Part shown: positions 55,308 through 63,206 of the stretch, one piece after another
How the letters are laid out: each line of letters starts with the position of its first letter
Numbering within the stretch: the first letter of the stretch is position 1
Source of the DNA: Jiangella asiatica
GTDB lineage: Bacteria > Actinomycetota > Actinomycetes > Jiangellales > Jiangellaceae
NCBI RefSeq assembly: GCF_004349065.1
Contig: NZ_SMKZ01000027.1
Span: forward strand, 1-64,000
Direction: 5' to 3'
DNA: 64,000 bases
Notes under the pieces: model-generated
What the model was told of the DNA's origin: nothing
Database searches by the model: none
What the model saw: only the letters and a program-made list of their open reading frames with translations
Position numbers and translations under genes: made by a program

Positions 55308-56519
55308 GTGAACACCACCAACGACACCACTGCGGCGGCACTGTCCCGGCGGTCCGTCCTGGGCATGCTGGGCGCGGTCCCGGTGGCGACCGGCTCGGGC
55401 ATCGCGCTGGCCGGGGCCGCCCGCGCGGACGAGACCGCGGCGACCGCGGCGTCAGCGTCGGCCACGATCCCGCGGTCGCTGCGGCCGGGCGGCGAGTTCG
55501 ACCAGTACCTCGCCGACCTCGCCGAGAAGGACGAGTTCGCGGGCACCGTCCTGGTGCGATGGCGCGGACACGACGTGCTGTCCCGGTCGCACGGCATGGC
55601 GAACAAGGAGAAGGAGATCCCGCACGGCCCGGACATCGTCTACACCCTCGGCTCGGTGACGAAGGCGTTGACCGCGATCGCGATCACCCAGCTGGTCGCC
55701 CAGGGCAAGGTCGCCTACCACGAGAAGCTGTCCACCTACGTCGACGGCTTCGTCGACCCACTCGCCAAGGACGTCACCGTCCACCACCTGCTCACGCACA
55801 GCTCGGGCTTCGTCAACGTCCACCAGAACACGGGCTACTGGCAGGAGTCGAGAACCTGGGACAGCGTCGAGGAGGTCTGGGAGGGAACCCTGAAGTACGT
55901 CCGGCAGGACGACGTGACCTTCCCGCCCGGCAGCAGCACCGAGTACAGCAACACCGGCTTCTTCGCCCTCGGCGCGATCGTGGCGGCGACTTCCGGCGCG
56001 GACTCGTACTACGACTACGTCCGCGAGCACGTGTTCGAGCCGGCCGGCATGAAGGACTCCGACTTCTACACCCTGCCCGAGGCGCGTGATGACCCGCGGA
56101 TCGCGCACCCGTACCACAAGGACGGCAACGGCGACTGGGTCGACGTCATATACAGCGACCAGCAGTTGTTCGTCGGCACGCCGTCCGGCGGGTCGTTCTC
56201 CACCCCGGGTGACCTGGCGGCCTTCGCCGAGGCGGTCATGGACGACACGCTCCTCGGAGAGCCGGCGTGGACCCACGTCGCGACGACGCCGAAGCTGCCG
56301 CTGTACTCCGACCCGGAGATCACCTTCGCTGGGTACGGCCTCACCTGCCGCCTGCCCGGTGACGAATGGTCGCTGGCGAAGAACGGCGGCACCCAGGGCG
56401 TCTCGGCAAACGTGGAGTGGTTCCCCGAGTCCGGCTGGGTGGCGGTCGTGCTGTCCAACTACACCAAGGCCGCCGAACCCGTCGCCGACGAGATCCGCCG
56501 GCTCATCGCCGCGGGCTAG
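55308..56519 (+). CDS. Tat-exported serine hydrolase, copy 2
   Basis: A 403-residue paralogue of the preceding protein: Tat motif SRRSVLGMLGAVPV, nucleophile motif SVTK (TLGSVTKALTA), YSN (EYSNTGFF) and, in place of KTG, KNGGTQG. Over the mature domain the two share long blocks such as MANKEKEIPHGPD and GYxAVMDDTLLGE-type sequence, but they differ at many positions. The first ~118 bp of coding sequence are 97% identical between the copies, far above the rest. AGAAGGAG precedes GTG 55308. Confidence 0.9.
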   Translation: MNTTNDTTAAALSRRSVLGMLGAVPVATGSGIALAGAARADETAATAASASATIPRSLRPGGEFDQYLADLAEKDEFAGTVLVRWRGHDVLSRSHGMANKEKEIPHGPDIVYTLGSVTKALTAIAITQLVAQGKVAYHEKLSTYVDGFVDPLAKDVTVHHLLTHSSGFVNVHQNTGYWQESRTWDSVEEVWEGTLKYVRQDDVTFPPGSSTEYSNTGFFALGAIVAATSGADSYYDYVREHVFEPAGMKDSDFYTLPEARDDPRIAHPYHKDGNGDWVDVIYSDQQLFVGTPSGGSFSTPGDLAAFAEAVMDDTLLGEPAWTHVATTPKLPLYSDPEITFAGYGLTCRLPGDEWSLAKNGGTQGVSANVEWFPESGWVAVVLSNYTKAAEPVADEIRRLIAAG

Positions 56520-56541
56520 CAACGAGAGAGTGAGGTACCGC

Positions 56542-56820
56542 GTGAACCCCGGGAAGCACCAGCCCTCGGCGCACCCTCGCGCCGGAACGTGCTCGGCGGC
56601 CTGCTCGGAGCCGTGCCGGTGGCCGCCGGGGCGGCGGGCCTGGTATCCGCCGCGTCCGCCGTCCCCGCGGACCTGCGACCGGGCCGGTTCTCCGTCGCGT
56701 CCATCACCAAGCAGTTCACCAGGGTTGCGATCGCCCAGCTGGTCGAGCGGGACGTGATCGGATACCCACGAGGCCGCCGAGTCGGTGCGTGACCTGGCGC
56801 GCGAGTTGATCGCCGGGGTG
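56542..56820 (+). pseudogene. Decayed third serine-hydrolase copy
   Basis: A start GTG (56542) is out of frame with a following Tat leader SRRNVLGGLLGAVPV (about 56577-56621). That frame reads on to ADLRPG and then jumps to RFSVASITKQFTRVAIAQLVERDVI, an intact S-x-x-K segment, with the ~60 residues normally between missing. A third frame then gives EAAESVRDLARELIAG (56770-56817), which matches the C-terminal ends of copies 1 and 2. So about 270 residues are deleted and there are at least two frameshifts. It should make no active enzyme. Confidence 0.8.
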
Positions 56821-56830
56821 TCGAACCACC

Positions 56831-56836
56831 TAGACT
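56831..56836 (+). promoter_or_regulatory. -10 box of PPOX gene, leaderless arrangement
   Basis: TAGACT is followed by six bases and the ATG at 56843, with TTGATC at 56806-56811 (19-bp spacer) as a possible -35 box. No Shine-Dalgarno sequence is present. Confidence 0.5.
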
Positions 56837-56842
56837 TGGCGG

Positions 56843-57286
56843 ATGCTTCCTGATCTCGACGACGACGCGCGCGCCCGCGCGGAGGAGCGGCTGCGCGAGC
56901 AGACGGTTGTCTGGCTGACCACGGTCTCCGCCGACGGCCAGCCCCAGACGTCGCCGGTCGGCTTCGTGTGGGACGGCGAGTCCTTCCTCATCCTCAGCCA
57001 GCCGGGCCAGGCCAAGGTGCGCAACCTGGGCGGCAACCCCAGGGTCTCGCTGCACCTGGACCTCGACGGCGAGGCCGAGCGGAACAGCGTGCTCACAGTC
57101 GAGGGCGTCGCCACGGTGGACCCCGCACCGCCCGGCGGCTCCGCCCGGCTGAGCGAGGACGAGGCCGCCGTCTACGTCGAGCGCTACCTGGAGAGCATGG
57201 AGTGGGCGGGCACCACTCCGGAGGCGACGTTCGCCGACTTCTCCACGGTCATCCGCGTCACCCCGACCCGCGCCCGGTCCTGGTGA
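56843..57286 (+). CDS. PPOX-class F420-dependent oxidoreductase-like protein
   Basis: A 147-residue split-barrel flavin/deazaflavin-binding protein. TVVWLTTVSADGQPQTSPVGFVWDGESFLILSQPGQAKVRNLGGNPRVSLHLD is the family core, and it resembles the TIGR03667/Rv3369 type of actinobacterial F420 proteins. It probably reduces a small molecule with F420H2; FMN use is the alternative. Length is normal. It begins at ATG 56843, directly after the serine-hydrolase pseudogene, and is convergent with gabD. Confidence 0.88.
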   Translation: MLPDLDDDARARAEERLREQTVVWLTTVSADGQPQTSPVGFVWDGESFLILSQPGQAKVRNLGGNPRVSLHLDLDGEAERNSVLTVEGVATVDPAPPGGSARLSEDEAAVYVERYLESMEWAGTTPEATFADFSTVIRVTPTRARSW

Positions 57287-57332
57287 ACCCACGCCTGGCC
57301 CTTGGGTCCAGCGCGCCACCGTGCTGCGCCTC

Positions 57333-57395
57333 GGCACGCGAAGTCTTTCGATGCACCGGGACAGATCGGACGGGCGGGCGGTGAGTTCGCGTGCC
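57333..57395. terminator. Inverted repeat between convergent PPOX gene and gabD
   Basis: GGCACGCGAA (57333-57342) and TTCGCGTGCC (57386-57395) are perfect 10-bp arms with a 43-nt loop in the 160-bp gap. It could end one or both transcripts, although the long loop makes this uncertain. Confidence 0.35.
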
Positions 57396-57446
57396 AAGGA
57401 TGGCGACTGACGAGGACTGCCTCCTTGACTCTCCGCCCGTGCGGGG

Positions 57447-58952
57447 TCACTCCCAGTCGACGCTGAAGTACTGCGTCTCCTGGAACTCCCGCAGCCCGTG
57501 CCGGCCGCCCTCCCGGCCCAGCCCGCTCTGCTTGAGTCCACCGAACGGCGCCGCCGGGTCGGAGACGATGCCTCGGTTGATGCCGACCATCCCGGCCTCG
57601 ATCGACTCGGCCAGGCGCATCGCGGCGCGCAGGTCCGCGCTGTACACGTAGGCCGCCAGCCCGGACTCGCCAGCGTTGACATGCTCCAGCAGCCGGGCCT
57701 CGTCCGTCCAGGTGACGACGGGCGCCACCGGGCCGAAGATCTCGGTGGTCAGGATGCTGGCCGTGGCCGGCACGCCGGCCAGCACCGTCGGCGGATAGTA
57801 GGAGCCGCCGGTGTGCTCCGGAACCGCGGCCCGGTGGGTGACGGTGGCGCCCTCGGCCACCGCGCCCTCGACCAGGGCCCGCACGTCGTCGACCGCGCGA
57901 GGGTTGATCAGCGGTCCTATCGCGGTGGTCTGGTCCACGGCCGGACCCACCACCAGCCGCTCGACGGTGGCGCCGAATCGCTCCAGGAACGCGTCCGCGA
58001 CGTCGGCGTGGACGTAGAAGCGGTTCGCCGCCGTGCAGGCCTGTCCGCCGTTGCGGAACTTCGCCACCGTCGCGCCGCGCACGGCGGCGGCGACGTCGGC
58101 ATCGGCGGTGACGACGAACGGGGCGTTTCCGCCCAGCTCCATCGAGGTGTTGACCACCCGTCCCGCGGCCCGGCTCAGCAGGGCGCTGCCGACCTCGGTC
58201 GACCCGGTGAACGACAGCTTGCGCACCCGCGGGTCGGCCAGCCAGGCGGCCACCACGTCCCGCGCCGAGGTCGTCGGCACGACGTTGACCACCCCGGCCG
58301 GAACCCCTGCCGTCCGCAGGATGCGCGCGATCGCCAGGGCGGTGAGCGGGGTCTCCGACGCGGGTTTCAGCACGACGGTGCAGCCGGCGGCCAGCGCCGG
58401 CGCGATCTTCCGGGTCGCCATGGCGGCGGGGAAGTTCCACGGCGTGACGAGCGCGGCGACGCCCACCGGGCGATGGGTGACGATGGTCCGGGTGGCGCCG
58501 GCCGGCGCGGGGCCGTACTCGCCCTCGGTGCGCACCGCCTCCTCGGCGTACCACCGGAAGAACTCCGCGGCGTAGGCCGCCTCCGCTCGGCTGTCGGCCA
58601 GTGCCTTGCCGTTCTCCCAGGACATCAGCGCGGCCAGCTCGGCGGCGTGCTCCCGCATGAGCTCGAAGCCGCGGCGCAGCGTCTCGCCGCGCTCGCGTGG
58701 TGCCGTGGCGGACCATCCGGGCAGAGCGGCCGCGGCGGCGTCGACGGCGGCGGCCGCGTCCGCGACGGTTCCGTCCGAGACGCCGGCGATGACGGCGCCG
58801 GTGGAGGGGTCGCGGACGTCGAAGCGGGCACCGCCGGCGGCCGCTCGGCCGGCCCCGTCGACCCAGACGGCGTGGCCGGGCTCCAGGGCACGGACGTAGT
58901 CGCCGACGATGCCGGCGAGCGTCGGGACCGGGGCGGGCGCGGTCGTGGGCAT
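57447..58952 (-). CDS. gabD: Succinate-semialdehyde dehydrogenase (NAD(P)+)
   Basis: A 501-residue aldehyde dehydrogenase. Motifs are VTPWNFPAAMATRKIAPALAAGCTVVLKPASETPLTA, LSFTGSTEVG, the catalytic Glu in MELGGNAPFVV and catalytic Cys in FRNGGQACTAANRF, and EIFGPVAPV. The SSADH-type C-terminus AGMVGINRGIVSDPAAPFGGLKQSGLGREGG is present. It oxidises succinate semialdehyde to succinate, the second step of GABA breakdown. GAGGAG precedes ATG 58952. It is 41 bp after gabT, and they form one operon. Confidence 0.95.
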   Translation of the reverse strand: MPTTAPAPVPTLAGIVGDYVRALEPGHAVWVDGAGRAAAGGARFDVRDPSTGAVIAGVSDGTVADAAAAVDAAAAALPGWSATAPRERGETLRRGFELMREHAAELAALMSWENGKALADSRAEAAYAAEFFRWYAEEAVRTEGEYGPAPAGATRTIVTHRPVGVAALVTPWNFPAAMATRKIAPALAAGCTVVLKPASETPLTALAIARILRTAGVPAGVVNVVPTTSARDVVAAWLADPRVRKLSFTGSTEVGSALLSRAAGRVVNTSMELGGNAPFVVTADADVAAAVRGATVAKFRNGGQACTAANRFYVHADVADAFLERFGATVERLVVGPAVDQTTAIGPLINPRAVDDVRALVEGAVAEGATVTHRAAVPEHTGGSYYPPTVLAGVPATASILTTEIFGPVAPVVTWTDEARLLEHVNAGESGLAAYVYSADLRAAMRLAESIEAGMVGINRGIVSDPAAPFGGLKQSGLGREGGRHGLREFQETQYFSVDWE

Positions 58953-58993
58953 GGTGGTCTCCTCGCTCTCGGGTCGCGGATCTCGGATCGCGG

Positions 58994-60346
58994 TCACCGG
59001 GTGGCGGCGACGGCGTCGCCGAGGACGTCCAGGCCCTCGGCCAGCAGGATGTCGGGCATGCTCAACGGCGGCAGGAGGCGCACTACGTTGCCGAAGGTGC
59101 CGCAGGTCAGCACGATGAGACCGCGGGCCCGGGCGGCCGCCGCGATGCGGCCGGCGACCGCGGCGTCCGGTGTCGTCGTGCCGGGCTCGACCAGCTCGAC
59201 CGCCACCATCGCGCCGCGTCCGCGCACGTCGCCGATCCTGGGGTCGTCGTCGCGCAGCCGGCCGAGCCGGTCGAGCATGGTCGTGCCGATCGCCCGGGCG
59301 CGGTCGAGCAGGTTGTCCGCCGCGATCGCGTCGATCGTGGCCAGTGCGGCGGCGCAGCCGAGCGGGTTGCCGCCGTAGGTGCCGCCGAGGCTGCCCGGCC
59401 CGGGCGCGTCCATGATCGCCGCGCGCCCGGTCACCGCCGAAAGCGGCAGGCCGCCGGCGATGCCCTTCGCGCTCACCACGAGGTCGGGGACCACGCCCTC
59501 GTGCTCGCAGGCGAACATCCGGCCGGTCCGGGCGAAGCCGCTCTGCACCTCGTCGGCGACGAACACGACGCCAGCCGACGCGGCCCACTCGGCCAGCCGC
59601 GGGAGGAACCCCGGCGCCGGCACGATGAAGCCGCCCTCGCCCTGGATGGGCTCGATGACGACGGCGGCCAGGTTCTCGGCGCCGACCTGGGACTCGATGA
59701 CCTCGATGGCACGGGCCGCGGCCGCCGGCCCGTCGAGTCCGCCGTCGCGGAACGGGTACGACAGCGGGGCTCGGTACACCTCAGGGGCGAACGGCCCGAA
59801 GCCGCTCTTGTACGGCACGTTCTTCGCGGTCAGCGCCATCGTGAGGTTGGTGCGGCCGTGGTAGGCGTGGTCGAAGGCCACCACCGCGGTCCGGCCGGTG
59901 AACGCCCGGGCGATCTTGACCGCGTTCTCCACCGCCTCCGCGCCTGAGTTGAACAGGACCGTGCGCTTCGGGTGGCGGCCGGGTGTGAGCTCGTTGAGGG
60001 CCTCGGCGACCCGGACGTAGCCGTCGTACGGGGTCACCATGAAGCACGTGTGCGTGAACCGCTCGGCCTGCTCGCGCACCGCGTCGACGACGCCCGGCGC
60101 GCTGGCACCGACGGTGGTGACGGCGATGCCCGAGCCGAAGTCGATCAGCGAGTTCCCGTCGACGTCGACGACGACACCGCCGCCCGCGGCCACGGCGTAG
60201 ACCGGCATCGTGGTCGCGACCCCGGGCGCCACCGCGGCCGCCCGGCGCGCGTCCCACTCGCGCGAGCGCGGTCCTGGGATCTCGGTCACCAGCCGGTGCT
60301 CCTGGCGCAGGCCGGGACCGCCCCGCACCTCGACGACGTCAGCCAT
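58994..60346 (-). CDS. gabT: 4-aminobutyrate aminotransferase
   Basis: A 450-residue class III PLP aminotransferase that moves the amino group of GABA to 2-oxoglutarate. Motifs are IDFGSGIAVTTVGAS, LFNSGAEAVENAVKIAR, FDHAYHGRTNLTMALT, AVVIEPIQGEGGFIVP, VFVADEVQSGFARTG with the cofactor aspartate, and SAKGIAGGLPLSAVTG with the PLP lysine. GGGAGGAACGAG precedes ATG 60346; a longer in-frame start would cover the promoter region. It is divergent from a PucR regulator, which probably controls it. Confidence 0.96.
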   Translation of the reverse strand: MADVVEVRGGPGLRQEHRLVTEIPGPRSREWDARRAAAVAPGVATTMPVYAVAAGGGVVVDVDGNSLIDFGSGIAVTTVGASAPGVVDAVREQAERFTHTCFMVTPYDGYVRVAEALNELTPGRHPKRTVLFNSGAEAVENAVKIARAFTGRTAVVAFDHAYHGRTNLTMALTAKNVPYKSGFGPFAPEVYRAPLSYPFRDGGLDGPAAAARAIEVIESQVGAENLAAVVIEPIQGEGGFIVPAPGFLPRLAEWAASAGVVFVADEVQSGFARTGRMFACEHEGVVPDLVVSAKGIAGGLPLSAVTGRAAIMDAPGPGSLGGTYGGNPLGCAAALATIDAIAADNLLDRARAIGTTMLDRLGRLRDDDPRIGDVRGRGAMVAVELVEPGTTTPDAAVAGRIAAAARARGLIVLTCGTFGNVVRLLPPLSMPDILLAEGLDVLGDAVAATR

Positions 60347-60411
60347 CTCGTTCCTCCCGATCGCGATGGGGTTCGCGGTGACGCTAGCCCCGGCGACCGG
60401 CCGATGGCGCT

Positions 60412-60441
60412 GTAGATCGTGCACAACCTGGCCGCATCTAC
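60412..60441. promoter_or_regulatory. Inverted repeat between gabT and pucR
   Basis: GTAGAT (60412-60417) and ATCTAC (60436-60441) form a perfect inverted repeat with an 18-bp spacer that contains GTGCACAA. It sits in the middle of the 113-bp divergent region and is a candidate PucR-family binding site. Confidence 0.4.
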
Positions 60442-60446
60442 TGTGC

Positions 60447-60452
60447 GACACT
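60447..60452 (+). promoter_or_regulatory. Possible -10 box of pucR-type gene, leaderless arrangement
   Basis: GACACT followed by seven bases and the GTG at 60460. Weak but with the same spacing as other leaderless candidates in the window. Confidence 0.3.
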
Positions 60453-60459
60453 GACAACC

Positions 60460-61998
60460 GTGGTGAGCGTCGCGCAGATCGTGGCGACGCCCGGGCTCGC
60501 GCTCCGGGCGGTCGCCCTGCCCCACGCGGACGTGCCCGTCACCTGGGTGGCAACCAGCGAGCTGACCGACCCGACCCCGTTCCTCGAAGGTGGCGAGGTC
60601 CTGCTGACGACGGGGATGGCGACCGCCGCGTGGACGGGAGAGTGGGACGGTTACGTGTGCCGGCTGGCCGCGGCCGGCGTCGTGGCCGTCGGCTTCGGCG
60701 TCGGCCTGACCCACGACGCCGTCCCCGAGCCGCTCGCGCGGGCCTGCGCCGACCACGCGCTCAACCTCGTCGAGGTGCCGCGCGCCACGCGCTTCGTGGA
60801 CATCAGCCGGCTGATCGCGCGGAAGGTCGGCGAGCCGGAGCAGGCCGCGGTGCGCGAGGCGCTGGTCATGCAGCGCGAGCTCACCATGGCCGCCGTGCAC
60901 GCCGACGGCCTCGGCACCCTGGTCCGCCGGCTCGCCGACGTCGTGGGCGGTGCGGCCTGCGTCGTCGACCCCGACGGCCGGTTTGTCGTCGGGCCGGGTG
61001 ATCCGGTGCCGCCGGCACTGGCCGGGCCGGCGCTGGCGGCGCAGATCCAGCGGCAGCGCCCGCACGGCCTGCGTGCGTCGTCGACGATCGTCGACGACGA
61101 GGGCGTGACGGTGATCCAGCCGATCGGCCTGCGCGGCCGGCCGCACCGCTACCTCGCGCTCAGGGCGCCGAGCCTGACCGACGACCAGCGCGCCGCCGTC
61201 ACCACCGCGGTCGCGCTGCTCAGCCTGACCGCCGAAGGCGGCGTGCCGCTCCGAGCGGTCCGGTGGCGGCTGCGCCGGCGGGCCGTGGAACTGGTGGCCG
61301 ACGGCGACCCCGGCACCGCGACCGCGCTGCTCGCCGCCGTGTCCGACGTGCCGGCGGCGACGATCCGCCTCCCGGACCCGCTGCGGGTCCTGCGCGCGTC
61401 GGGGACCGCAGAGGCGCTCGACGACGCCGTCTGGGTCCTCGACGAGACCGGCGGGCGCGCCGCTGGGCACGCCGACGTCGCCGCCCGCCTCGACGACGAG
61501 CTGTGGCTGCTCGTCGATCCCGCCCGGGCCGCCGCGACCGCATCCTGGCTCCGTGACCACGGCCTTCGCGTGGGCGTCGGCGCCACGACGAGCCTGGCCG
61601 ATGCCGGCCGCGGCGCCGCGACCGCCGGTCACGCCCTGTCCCGGGCCGGCGCCGCGGACGTCGTCGACTGGGACGCCGTCGTCGACGACGGCGCCGTCGG
61701 CCTCATCGACCCCGCGGCCGGCGCCGCGTTCGCCTCCGCCTTCGCCGGCCGCGTGGCCGCGGCCGCCACCGACCCGTCCGCGTCGCTGGCCACGCTGGAG
61801 TCGTTCCTGCGCCACCACGGCCGGCACGGCGCCGTCGCCGCGGAGCTCGGTATCCACCGCAACACGGTCCGTAACCGGCTGCGCGACATCGAGGCCGCGC
61901 TCGGGCGGTCACTCGACGACCCTCAGGTTCGCATGGACGCCTGGGTGGCCCTCAGACTGCGCGGTCGGGTCAAAGCGACACGCCGAGCTGGTGGGTGA
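60460..61998 (+). CDS. PucR-family transcriptional regulator
   Basis: A 512-residue regulator. The N-terminal PucR domain (SVAQIVATPGLALRAVALPHADVPVTWVATSELTDPTPFLEGGEVLLTTG) is followed by a central GGDEF-like region and a C-terminal helix-turn-helix of the PucR/CdaR type (FLRHHGRHGAVAAELGIHRNTVRNRLRDIEAALGRSLDDP). Such proteins often activate GABA, purine or polyamine catabolism and sense the substrate. It is divergent from gabT-gabD, so GABA control is the best guess. Its 3' end overlaps the opposed ROK gene by 29 bp. Confidence 0.92.
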   Translation: MVSVAQIVATPGLALRAVALPHADVPVTWVATSELTDPTPFLEGGEVLLTTGMATAAWTGEWDGYVCRLAAAGVVAVGFGVGLTHDAVPEPLARACADHALNLVEVPRATRFVDISRLIARKVGEPEQAAVREALVMQRELTMAAVHADGLGTLVRRLADVVGGAACVVDPDGRFVVGPGDPVPPALAGPALAAQIQRQRPHGLRASSTIVDDEGVTVIQPIGLRGRPHRYLALRAPSLTDDQRAAVTTAVALLSLTAEGGVPLRAVRWRLRRRAVELVADGDPGTATALLAAVSDVPAATIRLPDPLRVLRASGTAEALDDAVWVLDETGGRAAGHADVAARLDDELWLLVDPARAAATASWLRDHGLRVGVGATTSLADAGRGAATAGHALSRAGAADVVDWDAVVDDGAVGLIDPAAGAAFASAFAGRVAAAATDPSASLATLESFLRHHGRHGAVAAELGIHRNTVRNRLRDIEAALGRSLDDPQVRMDAWVALRLRGRVKATRRAGG

Positions 61999-63193
61999 TG
62001 GCCGCGGCGGCGGCGCCGAGCACGCCGGATCGGGTGGCGTTCTCGTCCATGGTGATGGTGGGCAACGCGTTCAGGGCCGACATCGTCCGCGCGGCGACGT
62101 GCTCGCGGAGCCGGTCGAGGAAGCGCGGGCCGGCCTCGACGATCGGGCCGTGCAGGATGAACAGCGGGATCGACAGCACGTGGAAGAGGTTGACGATGCC
62201 CAGCGCGACGTGGCCGGCGTAGTCGTCGAGCACCTCGGCGGCGGCCGGGTCGCCGGTGTCGGCGAGCTCGGTCAGCCGGCGGGGCGTCATCGTCTCCGGC
62301 TCCGGCAGACCGGCCTGCTCGGACCGCCGGTGCAGCCACCGGGACGAGGCCAGGGTCTCCCAGCAGCCGCGCTGGCCGCACCGGCACAGCTCGCCGTCGT
62401 GGTCGACGGTCATGTGGCCGACCTCGGAGGCGACGAGCGGACCGCGCAGCAGCCGCCCGTCCAGCATGATCCCGGCACCGATCCCGGCGCCGATCTGGAG
62501 GGCGGCGAAGTCGCGCACGCCCCGCGCCTGCCCGAACCAGCGCTGACCGAGTGCCAGCGCACGGGCGTCGTCCTCGAGTACCACCGTCGTGCCGGTCGCC
62601 GCCGCGAGTAGTGCCGGCAGCCGGGACCCCGGCAGCGTGTCGATCGTCGTGGAGACGAGTATCTCGCCGTCGGGGCCGAAGAACCCGGGCAGCGCGAGAC
62701 CGACCGCGATCAGCGGCTGCCGGGTCGGCCCCAGCACGGTGCGGACGGCGTCGACGGCGGCCGCGTCGAGCTCCGCGGCGCTGCGCACGGGCGGCAGCGC
62801 GACGCTCTCCCGCACCGACACCCGCCCGTCGGAGGCGACCACTCCGACCTCGACGACGCCGGGCTGGAGCACCACCGCGCCGAGCGGTCCGCGGTCGGCG
62901 AACCACAGCGGCCGGGACGGCTTGCCGATGCGGCGCGACCCGCCGGTGCCGGACTCCAGCTCGTGCAGCACGCCCTCGGTCAGCAGCCCGGCTGCCACGC
63001 CGCCGATGCTGGCTCGGGTGACGCCGCTGTGCCGGGCCAGGTCCGCACGCGACAGCGGCCCGTGGTCGGCGAGTGCCTGCAGCACCCGCGCCCGGTTGGT
63101 GCTGCCGACGGCGGTCGTCGAGAGCAGGCCGGTCTCGGGCCGGGGGCCCAGCGCGACGACGCGCGGCCCCGGTCGCGGCGCGGTCGCGGTCAT
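61970..63193 (-). CDS. ROK-family transcriptional regulator
   Basis: A 407-residue ROK protein. It has an N-terminal winged helix-turn-helix (ARVLQALADHGPLSRADLARHSGVTRASIGGVAAGLL) and a sugar-kinase-fold domain with the ATP-binding-like GAGIGAGIMLDG, EVGHMTVDHDGELCRCGQRGCWETLAS (the CxCGxxGCxE zinc motif) and conserved ExGH. This layout is that of NagC/XylR-type repressors that bind free sugars. It lies 13 bp after the ceramidase-like gene on the same strand, so it may regulate that unit. Confidence 0.92.
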   Translation of the reverse strand: MTATAPRPGPRVVALGPRPETGLLSTTAVGSTNRARVLQALADHGPLSRADLARHSGVTRASIGGVAAGLLTEGVLHELESGTGGSRRIGKPSRPLWFADRGPLGAVVLQPGVVEVGVVASDGRVSVRESVALPPVRSAAELDAAAVDAVRTVLGPTRQPLIAVGLALPGFFGPDGEILVSTTIDTLPGSRLPALLAAATGTTVVLEDDARALALGQRWFGQARGVRDFAALQIGAGIGAGIMLDGRLLRGPLVASEVGHMTVDHDGELCRCGQRGCWETLASSRWLHRRSEQAGLPEPETMTPRRLTELADTGDPAAAEVLDDYAGHVALGIVNLFHVLSIPLFILHGPIVEAGPRFLDRLREHVAARTMSALNALPTITMDENATRSGVLGAAAAAITHQLGVSL

Positions 63194-63206
63194 CGTCGCT
63201 CCCTCC

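Noticed and set aside
57447-59588. Apparent 713-residue fusion upstream of gabD
   Set aside because: The N-terminal part is a shadow of gabT in another frame; GAGGAG and ATG 58952 define the real gabD start.
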